DNA from: Alphaproteobacteria bacterium
GTDB taxonomy: Bacteria; Pseudomonadota; Alphaproteobacteria; Micropepsales; Micropepsaceae
Reading direction: 5' to 3'
NCBI GenBank assembly: GCA_003139615.1
Contig: PLJH01000028.1
Location: 108,291-172,290 of the forward strand
DNA: 64,000 nucleotides
Shown here: piece after piece, positions 19,284-27,763 of the stretch
Numbering within the stretch: position 1 is the first letter of the stretch
Layout: each line of letters starts with the position of its first letter
Notes under the pieces: generated by a model
What the model saw: only the letters and a program-made list of their open reading frames with translations
Told to the model about the DNA's origin: nothing
Database searches by the model: none
Position numbers and translations under genes: made by a program

Positions 19284-20192
19284 TCAGGTCGATATCTGAA
19301 AATTGCCGCCGCCGAGGACAGGCGAAGGCAGGTGCTGCGTCTCGCTGTCTTCGTTACGCATGCTGCCATAGGTCTCGGAATAAACTTTGGTGAATTCCGC
19401 GCCCAGCAGGAACACCTGTGCCGAATAATAGACCCAGATGAGAAGTGCGATCAGGCCGCCCGCCGCGCCATAAGGCGTCGCGAGCGTGCTGCTCTCAAGA
19501 TAATAGCCGAGAAGGAATTGCCCGATCTGAAACAGCAGTGCCGTGCCGACGGCGCCTGCAAGCACGTCGCGCCATTCGATATCCTTGTTGGGAAGCACTT
19601 TGTAGATCGCGGCAAACAGGATCGTAGTCATCAGGAAAGAAAACGCGACATTGAACATCCCGATGGCGAACTCGCTATAGGCGGTGTGCAGGTCGAAATA
19701 CCGTCCCAGCACAGCGACAGCTGCGGTCAGTATCATGGTGAAGACGAGAAGAAGCCCGAGGCTGATCACCAGCGCGAGGCTCACGGCCCGGCCCCGCAGC
19801 AACCGGAGCAATAACGCGCCTTTGCGCGGCGCCTTCCAGATCGCATTGAGCGCGTCTTCCATTTCGCCGAACACGCCGGAGGCCGTCGCGATCAGGGTGA
19901 CGAGGCCCACAATGCCTTCGAATATCCCGGTGGACGTTCCGCGCGCATTGCGGATGGCCAGTTCCAGCAATGCGACACTGTCGCGGCTCATGATGTGGCC
20001 CAGCACGCCGCCGATCGCATCGCGCGCGGCGGTGCGGCCGAATATAAGTCCGGCGATGGTTGCCGCAATGTAGAGAACCGGCGCCACGGCCGTCACCGCA
20101 TAAAACGCGATGGCCGCGCCGCGGGTGAGCGCCTCGTCGCGAACGAACGCGGCGAAACCCTCCCGGATCAGGTGCCAGATCTGCTTGAACAT
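19284..20192 (-). CDS. YihY/BrkB family membrane protein
   Basis: MFKQIWHLIREGFAAFVRDEALTRGAAIAFYAVTAVAPVLYIAATIAG and six-helix hydrophobic pattern; start taken at the internal ATG. Confidence 0.88.
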   Translation of the reverse strand: MFKQIWHLIREGFAAFVRDEALTRGAAIAFYAVTAVAPVLYIAATIAGLIFGRTAARDAIGGVLGHIMSRDSVALLELAIRNARGTSTGIFEGIVGLVTLIATASGVFGEMEDALNAIWKAPRKGALLLRLLRGRAVSLALVISLGLLLVFTMILTAAVAVLGRYFDLHTAYSEFAIGMFNVAFSFLMTTILFAAIYKVLPNKDIEWRDVLAGAVGTALLFQIGQFLLGYYLESSTLATPYGAAGGLIALLIWVYYSAQVFLLGAEFTKVYSETYGSMRNEDSETQHLPSPVLGGGNFQIST

Positions 20193-20508
20193 GTCGCAAT
20201 CGATTTCTGCCCGAGAGAAACAACGTACAGAACGCCTGTGCGTTTCCCGGCCGCGAGGTTTACGCGGTTGCGATTGGGAAGTCGGGTCTTTCCCGGACGT
20301 TCGATCATGCCACGGCGCCGGAAGCGGGCCAATTTTGCCGTAAACAGGGTCTTTCGGCAACCGCATCTACGCAGCGTGTCGGGGATGTTTTACGGCGGCC
20401 CGGGTCACGGTAGATTGCGCTGCCACAATTGTCTCCGGGCCTTTTGGGAACGAATTGGCTATGCCGGCCTTGAAGAGTTAGATCGCAATATCGCGGCAGG
20501 AGGAACTG

Positions 20509-22035
20509 ATGCCGGAACAATCGAAGGCCAGCGGTCCGGATCTGACGCAAGGGGTCGCATCTGTGGACCTCAAGGGCGGCAAGCTGCTCGGTCACGTCGG
20601 CGATCGGGATGTATTGCTCGTGCAATCCGGCGCTGAAATCTTCGCCATAGACGCACAATGCACGCACTATCACGGGCCGCTCGCGGAAGGTCTTGTGGTG
20701 GGAGGAACCGTTCGCTGCCCCTGGCACCATGCCTGCTTCGATCTGCGCAGCGGCGAGGCTGTGCATGCGCCCGCGATAGCGCCTCTCGCGATATGGCGCG
20801 TGGAACAAACGGACGGACGGATATTCGTTCGGGAAAAGCGCGCGGCGGAAAACCCGAAGCGCATAGCCGATTCCACCGCACCGCAAAAGATCGTCATCGT
20901 CGGTGGAGGTGCTGCCGGTTACGCCGCGACCGAGATGCTTCGGCGTCTGGGTTTTGCGGGAAGCATCGTCATGCTCAGCAACGATGCGGACGCACCGATA
21001 GACCGGCCCAATCTGTCCAAAGATTATCTGGCAGGCAGCGCACCGGAAGAGTGGATGCCGCTGCAGCCGGACAGTTTCTACACGGACGCCAAGATCGACC
21101 TGCGCCTGAAGACCGATGTGTGTTCGATCGATACGAAAGCACACCACGTCGTCACCGCCGACGGCACAAAGATCGCCTATGATCGATTGTTGCTCGCCAC
21201 CGGCGCGGACCCCGTGCGGCTCACAATCCCCGGCGCTTCACAGGCAAACGTTTACACGCTGCGTACCATGGCCGATTGCCGGGCCATCATTGAGGCGACG
21301 AAAGGCGCACGCCGCGCCGTCGTCGTCGGCGCCGGCTTCATCGGGTTGGAAGCTGCCGCTGCGTTGCGCGCGCGCAATATCGAAGTGCATATCGTGGCGC
21401 CGGAGAAACGTCCGATGGAACATATTCTCGGACCCGACATGGGCGATTTCGTCCGGGCTTTGCACGAGGAGCACGGCGTGATTTTTCATCTCGAGAACAC
21501 GGTCACCGCGATTGACGGCAATCGGATCACGCTCAAGAGCGGTGGATCGCTCGAAGCCGATTTCGTCATCGCCGGCATCGGTGTGCGGCCGCGGCTGTCG
21601 CTCGCGGAACAGGCAGGGCTGGCGATGGATCGCGGCGTGCTGGTGAACGAATACCTCCAAACCAGCGTCCCGGAAATTTACGCCGCGGGCGACATCGCCC
21701 GCTGGCCCGATCCTCATTCCGGGGAGAACATCCGCGTCGAGCATTGGGTGGTGGCGGAGCGTCAGGGGCAAACCGCCGCGCGCAATATGCTGAACCAACG
21801 CCGCAAATTCGATGCGGTGCCGTTCTTCTGGAGCCGGCACTACGACATACCGATCAATTATATCGGTCATGCCGAGCAATGGGACGAGATCACGATCGAC
21901 GGCGACATCAAGGCGAAGGATTGCCTGCTGAAATACCGCAACAAGAGCCGCACGCTCGCCGTCGCATCGATATTCCGCGATCTTGCGAGCCTTGAAATCG
22001 AAGCCCGGATGGAAGGCGCGGTCGCCGCACAATAA
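20509..22035 (+). CDS. FAD-dependent NAD(P)H oxidoreductase with N-terminal Rieske domain (AIFM3/ferredoxin-reductase-like)
   Basis: Rieske CTHYHGPLAEGLVVGGTVRCPWHHACF; dinucleotide folds VIVGGGAAGYAATEMLRR and VVVGAGFIGLEAAAALR; YAAGDIARWPD. Confidence 0.92.
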   Translation: MPEQSKASGPDLTQGVASVDLKGGKLLGHVGDRDVLLVQSGAEIFAIDAQCTHYHGPLAEGLVVGGTVRCPWHHACFDLRSGEAVHAPAIAPLAIWRVEQTDGRIFVREKRAAENPKRIADSTAPQKIVIVGGGAAGYAATEMLRRLGFAGSIVMLSNDADAPIDRPNLSKDYLAGSAPEEWMPLQPDSFYTDAKIDLRLKTDVCSIDTKAHHVVTADGTKIAYDRLLLATGADPVRLTIPGASQANVYTLRTMADCRAIIEATKGARRAVVVGAGFIGLEAAAALRARNIEVHIVAPEKRPMEHILGPDMGDFVRALHEEHGVIFHLENTVTAIDGNRITLKSGGSLEADFVIAGIGVRPRLSLAEQAGLAMDRGVLVNEYLQTSVPEIYAAGDIARWPDPHSGENIRVEHWVVAERQGQTAARNMLNQRRKFDAVPFFWSRHYDIPINYIGHAEQWDEITIDGDIKAKDCLLKYRNKSRTLAVASIFRDLASLEIEARMEGAVAAQ

Positions 22036-22076
22036 GCATTCGAGCCGTCTGGCCACGATATCGGAGAATTTCCATT

Positions 22077-22640
22077 ATGCGTTCGTCAATTCACATCGAG
22101 GCCTATGCGATTGTTTCCGAGGACGGCATGTTGGCCGACGCCGCAGGCGCCATGCCGCCTGCGCTTCATATCGAGGCCGATCAGCATTTCTTCGAGAGCG
22201 GTCTTGACGCAGTCGACATTGCGGTTCACGGGCGGAATTCGCAGGAGCAGCTGTCGCATTCGTCGACGCGCCGCCGCGTGATCGTGACCCGAAGCATTCC
22301 ATCCATCGCCGCGGATCCCTCGAACAGCAGGGCGATCCTCTGGAATCCTGCCGGCGCATCCTTCGATCGGGCACTGGACCAATTTGCAGCGCCGAATCGC
22401 AGCGTTGCCGTGATCGGAGGGCCCGGCATATTCGAATTTTTTCTGGATCGTTACGACGTCTTTTATCTGTCGCGCGCGGCCAATGTGCGTCTTCCAGGCG
22501 GGCGGGCGGTCTTTGGCGGCGTGCCCTTGCGCATGCCGGAGGCGGTGCTTGCAGAACACGGGCTGGACAACCCGCAGCGCGCGTTGCCGGACGCCGCCCA
22601 TGGCCTGACGATCACGGCATGGTTGCGTTCGGAAATCTGA
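22077..22640 (+). CDS. Dihydrofolate reductase/RibD C-terminal-like protein
   Basis: SEDGMLADAAG, RRVIVTRSIP, VAVIGGPGIFEFFLDRYDVFYLSRA. Confidence 0.6.
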   Translation: MRSSIHIEAYAIVSEDGMLADAAGAMPPALHIEADQHFFESGLDAVDIAVHGRNSQEQLSHSSTRRRVIVTRSIPSIAADPSNSRAILWNPAGASFDRALDQFAAPNRSVAVIGGPGIFEFFLDRYDVFYLSRAANVRLPGGRAVFGGVPLRMPEAVLAEHGLDNPQRALPDAAHGLTITAWLRSEI

Positions 22641-22730
22641 CAACACGCCGATGGTATTGCCGGCACTTTGATATCTATGATGCGGCGGCGCGACACCGCC
22701 AGATGTCCATAGAAGGGTGCTCCTGAAACC

Positions 22731-24338
22731 ATGATCGCGACAATTCAGATCCTGGTCGTGCTGCTGGTCGTCATGGCCGGTGTCGCGGTCGTGGCGTCGC
22801 GGCTGAAAATCCCGCCATCCATCCTTTTGGTGCTTGCCGGCGTGATTCTCGCGCTGATCCCCGGTTTGCCGGCTGTCGAACTGGCGCCGGGATTCGTGTT
22901 GCTTCTCGTATTGCCGCCGATCATCTACGCCTCTGCCGTCGCGATGAGCTGGCGCGAGTTTCGCTTCAGTCTGCGCCCGATTTCGCTTCTGGCGGTCGGG
23001 TGCGTCGCATTCACGACGGTCGCAGTCGCCGCCGCAACGCATATGTTCCTGAACCTTCCCTGGCCGGTGGGTTTCGCATTGGGCGCCATCGTGTCCCCGC
23101 CGGATGCCGTGGCGCCCCTTTCCATCGTGCGCCGCATGCAGCTTCCGAAACGCCTCGCCGTGATCCTGGAGGGTGAGGGATTGGCGAACGACGCCACCGC
23201 GCTGATCCTCTATCGCTTTGCCGTCGTGGCCGTCAGCACCGGGACGTTTTCGATCGGTCGCGCCGCGGGAACGTTCGGCGCCATTGTCGTCGGCGAGTTG
23301 CTTTGGGGACTCGTTGTCGGCTGGACGATGCTGCGGCTGCGCAGCCGCGTGCGGGATCCCCAAATCGAAATCCTGCTCTCTCTTCTCACGCCGTTTCTCG
23401 CCTATTGGCCGCCCGAAATGCTGGGGGGATCCGGCGTGTTGGCGACGGTCGTGACCGGGCTCTATATCAGCTGGAACGGGCTCAGGCTCATCAGCGCGGC
23501 AACGCGCCTGCAGGGCGTCTTCTTCTGGAGCTTTCTCATTTACCTGATCGAAGGCCTCGTCTTCCTCATCACGGGCCTGCAGGCGCGAACATTGATCGAA
23601 GGCATTCGCGGCTATTCGATTTCCGAACTGGTCGCGTCGGCTGCGATCGTCTGCGCGGTGGTGATCGCCGCGCGCTTCGTCTGGATGTATCCCGCAACCT
23701 ATCTGCCGCGCTGGCTCGTTCCCGCGATCGCGCGCAAGGATCCCTCGCCGCCCTGGCAATGGCCGTTTGCATTGGCGTTTACGGGCATTCGCGGCATCGT
23801 TTCGCTCGCGGCCGCGCTCGCGATCCCGTTGACGATCGAAAGCGGCGCACCGTTCCCGCACCGCGATCTCATCCTGTTCCTGACATTCGCCGTGATCCTG
23901 GTGACGTTGGTCGGGCAGGGATTGTTGTTGCCGCTTGTGATCCGCCTGCTGGGACTCGCAAATGCGGGGCAATTGGAAGCGCATGCCGACAGGACGCAAG
24001 AATTCGCCGCCCGCGAACTGGCGGCCGAAACGGCGATGCGCCGTCTCGAGGAACTGGCGGCACAGCGCAATCTGTCCGACGACGTCATCAAGCCGCTGCG
24101 GGTGCGCAATCGCGATCAGCTCGATCTGATCCGGCAGAGAAGCGACGATGGCGACGACACGCACCGGAAATATGCCGACCTCCGCGACGAAATCGAGTTC
24201 GAACTGATCGATGCCGAACGGTCGACAATCAACAAACTCTATCGCGCCGGCAAACTGAAAGACGAAGCAAGGCGCCGGATCGAGCTCGAGCTGGACCTTC
24301 GCGACGCGAAGCTCGCCAATCAGCGCAGTGAACCCTGA
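22731..24338 (+). CDS. CPA1-type Na+/H+ antiporter
   Basis: GAIVSPPDAVAPLSI, EGEGLANDATALILYRFAV, FTGIRGIVSLAAALAIP plus hydrophilic C-terminus. Confidence 0.9.
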   Translation: MIATIQILVVLLVVMAGVAVVASRLKIPPSILLVLAGVILALIPGLPAVELAPGFVLLLVLPPIIYASAVAMSWREFRFSLRPISLLAVGCVAFTTVAVAAATHMFLNLPWPVGFALGAIVSPPDAVAPLSIVRRMQLPKRLAVILEGEGLANDATALILYRFAVVAVSTGTFSIGRAAGTFGAIVVGELLWGLVVGWTMLRLRSRVRDPQIEILLSLLTPFLAYWPPEMLGGSGVLATVVTGLYISWNGLRLISAATRLQGVFFWSFLIYLIEGLVFLITGLQARTLIEGIRGYSISELVASAAIVCAVVIAARFVWMYPATYLPRWLVPAIARKDPSPPWQWPFALAFTGIRGIVSLAAALAIPLTIESGAPFPHRDLILFLTFAVILVTLVGQGLLLPLVIRLLGLANAGQLEAHADRTQEFAARELAAETAMRRLEELAAQRNLSDDVIKPLRVRNRDQLDLIRQRSDDGDDTHRKYADLRDEIEFELIDAERSTINKLYRAGKLKDEARRRIELELDLRDAKLANQRSEP

Positions 24339-24446
24339 CGGGTGGCGGGCTCTCCGCCCGGTCCCAGCGCCGCGTCGTAAGACGCCGGTGCAACAATCCG
24401 CGGTCTGCGCCGTTCTCATGGGGTTCACCCCACGAAAGGCGCCGCC

Positions 24447-25343
24447 ATGCCCGAGACCGATCAGATCCTGCGCGACCCGACAACGGCCTACCCGAAGCCG
24501 CCATTTGAGAAGCAATCGCAGCCCTGGCCGGGCCTCGCCTGCAAAATGACGCCGCCGCCGGATCATGGCGAGAAGACCTATCGCGGCTCGGGCCGCCTGA
24601 AGGGACGCAAAGCTCTCATCACCGGCGGGGATTCCGGCATGGGCCGGGCTGCCGCCATCGCTTATGCGCGCGAGGGCGCGGATGTCGCCATCAACTATCA
24701 TCCGGACGAGGAAGAGGATGCCAAGAACGTCATCGCGCTCATCCAGGAAGTGGGCCGCAAGGGCGTCGCCATCCCCGGCGATCTGCGCGACGAGCGATTT
24801 TGCGTGGATTTGGTCAGGCGGGCGGTGCGCGAACTCGACGGTCTGGACATCCTCGTGAGCAACGCCGGGCGCCAACAGGCAAACGAATCGATCCTCGACA
24901 TCTCGACCGAAGAATTCGACGCGACGATGAAGACGAACATCTATGCGCCGTTCTGGATCATCAAGGCGGCGTTGCCGTACCTGAAACCGGGCTCTGTCAT
25001 CGTCGCCACGACGTCGGAGCAGGCTTATGATCCGTCGCCAGACCTTTATGACTACGCGCAGACCAAAGCGGCCACGATGAATTTCGTGAAGTCGCTGGCG
25101 AAGCAACTCGCGAAGAAAGGCATTCGGGTCAACGGCGTGGCGCCCGGCCCGATCTGGACGCCATTGCAGGTGAGTGGCGGCGCCGGCATGGAAAAGCTTC
25201 AACAGTTCGGCGGCCAGACGCCGATGGGACGCCCCGGCCAGCCGGCCGAACTCGCCTCGATCTATGTGCAGCTTGCGGCGGCCGATGCGAGCTATGCGAC
25301 GGGGCAGGTCTATGGGTCCGCGGGCGGCTCGGGCCAGCCTTGA
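24447..25343 (+). CDS. SDR-family oxidoreductase (YhdF/YghA-like)
   Basis: LKGRKALITGGDSGMGRAAAIAYAREGADVAINYHPDEEEDA, LVSNAGRQQANESI, YAQTKAATMNF. Confidence 0.9.
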   Translation: MPETDQILRDPTTAYPKPPFEKQSQPWPGLACKMTPPPDHGEKTYRGSGRLKGRKALITGGDSGMGRAAAIAYAREGADVAINYHPDEEEDAKNVIALIQEVGRKGVAIPGDLRDERFCVDLVRRAVRELDGLDILVSNAGRQQANESILDISTEEFDATMKTNIYAPFWIIKAALPYLKPGSVIVATTSEQAYDPSPDLYDYAQTKAATMNFVKSLAKQLAKKGIRVNGVAPGPIWTPLQVSGGAGMEKLQQFGGQTPMGRPGQPAELASIYVQLAAADASYATGQVYGSAGGSGQP

Positions 25344-25367
25344 GGAAATGAAATCGGAGACCGAGCG

Positions 25368-26303
25368 ATGACGAAAATCCGCAAGATGCGCATCCACAGA
25401 TTTGGCGGGCCGGGCCTCGTCCAATCCGACGACGTCGAATATTCGCAAGCGGACGCCTTGCAGGTTCTGGTGAACGTGCGTGCGGCAAGCGTCAACCCCG
25501 TCGATTTCAAGATACGCAACGGCAAATATCCGTCGGTCCAGGAAGACCGGTTGCCTTACACGCTCGGGCGCGACGTCTCGGGCGTGGTCGAGAAATGCGG
25601 CGCGCAGTCCACTCGGTTCGCCGTCGGCGACGAAGTGTTCGGGATCGTCGGTGTTGGCGGCGGCGGATACGCGCAGAAAGCGGTGCTGGACCAGGCGGCG
25701 ATTGCCCGAAAGCCTGCGGGGCTCGATCACGTCCACGCCGCGGCAATCCCGTTGGCCGGACAGACGGCCTGGCAGGGACTGTTTCGCTATGGCGGCTTGG
25801 GCGCCGGCCAGTCCGTCCTGATCCATGGCGGGTCCGGCGGCGTCGGGCACTTCGCGGTGCAATTCGCCAAGGCGAAGGGCGCACGCGTGACGACGACGGT
25901 GTCGACCGAAAATGTGGCGTTTGCCCGCGCGCTCGGCGCCGACATTGTCATCGACTACAAGACGCAGCGTTTCGAGGATCACGCGTCCGATCTCGACATG
26001 GTCTTCGACCTGATCGACGGCGAAACGCGCGAGCGCTCCTGGAAGCTCCTGAAGAAAGGCGGAGTCCTCGTTTCGACGTTGAGCGAGCCTTCCCGGGACA
26101 GGGCCCGCGAACACGGCGTGCGCGCATTGCGCTACACCGTCGAAGCCGACGGAAACGAGTTGGCCCAAATCGCGGAGCTTGTCGCGACGGGAAAGGTCAA
26201 GCCGCACATCCAGGATACCTATCCGTTGACCGATGCGGCCGATGCATTGGCCGCCGTCGAAAGCGGACATGCCGTCGGCAAGATCGTGCTCGTCGTGGAA
26301 TAG
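25368..26303 (+). CDS. NADP-dependent alcohol dehydrogenase/quinone oxidoreductase (MDR)
   Basis: VRAASVNPVDFKIRNGKYP, LIHGGSGGVGHFAVQFAKAKGARVTTTVS. Confidence 0.9.
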   Translation: MTKIRKMRIHRFGGPGLVQSDDVEYSQADALQVLVNVRAASVNPVDFKIRNGKYPSVQEDRLPYTLGRDVSGVVEKCGAQSTRFAVGDEVFGIVGVGGGGYAQKAVLDQAAIARKPAGLDHVHAAAIPLAGQTAWQGLFRYGGLGAGQSVLIHGGSGGVGHFAVQFAKAKGARVTTTVSTENVAFARALGADIVIDYKTQRFEDHASDLDMVFDLIDGETRERSWKLLKKGGVLVSTLSEPSRDRAREHGVRALRYTVEADGNELAQIAELVATGKVKPHIQDTYPLTDAADALAAVESGHAVGKIVLVVE

Positions 26304-26330
26304 ATGCACGCGGAGCCGCGGAGCAATGCC

Positions 26331-26390
26331 GGAGCGCGGGCTTCCAGCCCGCATTTTCCGGAGCTATTGCGCGCAAGATGCGCGCGCTCC
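26331..26390. repeat. REP-like palindrome cluster in a convergent intergenic region
   Basis: GCGGGCTtccAGCCCGC (26336-26352), GCGCGCaagatGCGCGC (69-85 of the same line), outer pair GGAGCGCG/CGCGCTCC. Confidence 0.65.
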
Positions 26391-26396
26391 AGGTCT

Positions 26397-26789
26397 CTAC
26401 CGCCCAAACATACTCGCAATGCAACACGCCACCGGCGCGTTTTCATCCCAGTGCCAGCCGGCGCATATCCGGTGCTGACCGTCCGCAATGGTCAGCGTGA
26501 CCCCATGCCTGCCGTCGCCGCGGACCAGGAGCACGGGCGAAAGCTTCTTGCCCTTGTTGATCTTCTTCAAATCTGCCGCGACGTGGGGATCGTCCTCGTC
26601 CAGCAGATGCGTCTGGCTTGCGCGAAGCAAGTCTTTTCCCTCGCGCAGGATCGTCGGCGCCCGGCGCAGCCTGTGGACGATCTTGCGGGTCTCCGCCTCG
26701 CCGAACAGCAGGGTCAGATAAGCATGCGCGGCGGCATAATCTTCGTTGGCGGGCTTGCTTTCCCAAATACTGTCGGCCTTTTTCGCCAC
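26397..26789 (-). CDS. Hypothetical protein, weakly ParB/Srx-like
   Basis: VAKKADSIWESKPANEDYAAAHAYLTLLFG...GKKLSPVLLVRGDGRHGVTLTIADGQHRICA; GTG start inferred. Confidence 0.5.
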   Translation of the reverse strand: MAKKADSIWESKPANEDYAAAHAYLTLLFGEAETRKIVHRLRRAPTILREGKDLLRASQTHLLDEDDPHVAADLKKINKGKKLSPVLLVRGDGRHGVTLTIADGQHRICAGWHWDENAPVACCIASMFGR

Positions 26790-26961
26790 GCTGTGCCTCG
26801 GGTTCCGATTCGACGGCGGAAAAACACCGACCGTCTTGTTCCAAAGGGAACCAGCAACGCCCGGTGCGGTTCCATCATCCTGGAAGACACCGTGGCCGGC
26901 GCGTCTTTTCAAAGAACGGAAGCGTAACCCCGGTTCTCGGCTTTCCAGTTCGTCGCGCCGC

Positions 26962-27558
26962 TCAGCGTCGGACACATTGTCCCTGGCCTTCCGCGGGCAT
27001 GAGATCGAAGCGGCCCTGCTCGAGCGTGTCCGCGAGCTTGGGGTAGTGCGTTGTCATGAAAGCCCTGGCCGCGTCGAACTCATTGCCGAACCGCGGCGCC
27101 ACGCCGCCGGCAATGCTCTCGTAGCGCACGCTCCCGATGTAAATCACCTTTCCCGCAGGCACGGTGAACACGACTGTCTTCGAGCCTTCGCAGGGGACCA
27201 GCAAGCGCGGGAACAGTGCGTTCTCGCTGTAGACCACGACATTGGTGATCGCCACGGCCTCACCCGCGCTCGATCGGGTGACGACGAAACCGTCTTCGGG
27301 TTCGCCGGCGAACGTCGCCGGCAAAAGGGGGTTCTGATGGAAGACGCCGTTGGATATCCATCCCCTGAAGACGTTGACCTGCGTGTTCTGGGGCTGGAGC
27401 CCCAGGATCACAAAGCTCTCATTCGCCGAGGGCGGATCGGCATCACGGTCGGCGCGTCCCATTTCCCACTTGCCTCCCGCGCACCCCGCGGTCAACAACG
27501 CAAGTGCGAAGGCAAATGCGGTTGCGACTCTCGCAACTGAGAATCCCGCGATCGGCAT
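26962..27558 (-). CDS. Hypothetical lipoprotein
   Basis: Signal peptide with lipobox-like FALALLTAGC. Confidence 0.6.
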   Translation of the reverse strand: MPIAGFSVARVATAFAFALALLTAGCAGGKWEMGRADRDADPPSANESFVILGLQPQNTQVNVFRGWISNGVFHQNPLLPATFAGEPEDGFVVTRSSAGEAVAITNVVVYSENALFPRLLVPCEGSKTVVFTVPAGKVIYIGSVRYESIAGGVAPRFGNEFDAARAFMTTHYPKLADTLEQGRFDLMPAEGQGQCVRR

Positions 27559-27763
27559 CTTTGTTCCCCCCTCGAACGGATGTCGGCGAAGTAAAAATCG
27601 CTGAATGGAAGTTGTCCCGCCCTTACCCCCGACAGCGTCGCGTTACGGCATCATGCGGGTGTTCCAACTATAACGTCGGTGGGCGAAGCGTTGTCAATTC
27701 GCGTCGGTGTCGGACAAGAAATGATTGTGACAGTTGCCCCCGGCACCATAACTTCCGCATTCT

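Noticed and set aside
22086-26354. 1422-aa ORF on the minus strand
   Set aside because: Antisense to four well-supported plus-strand genes (DHFR-like, antiporter, SDR, MDR); Arg/Asp/His-rich composition typical of antisense frames in high-GC DNA
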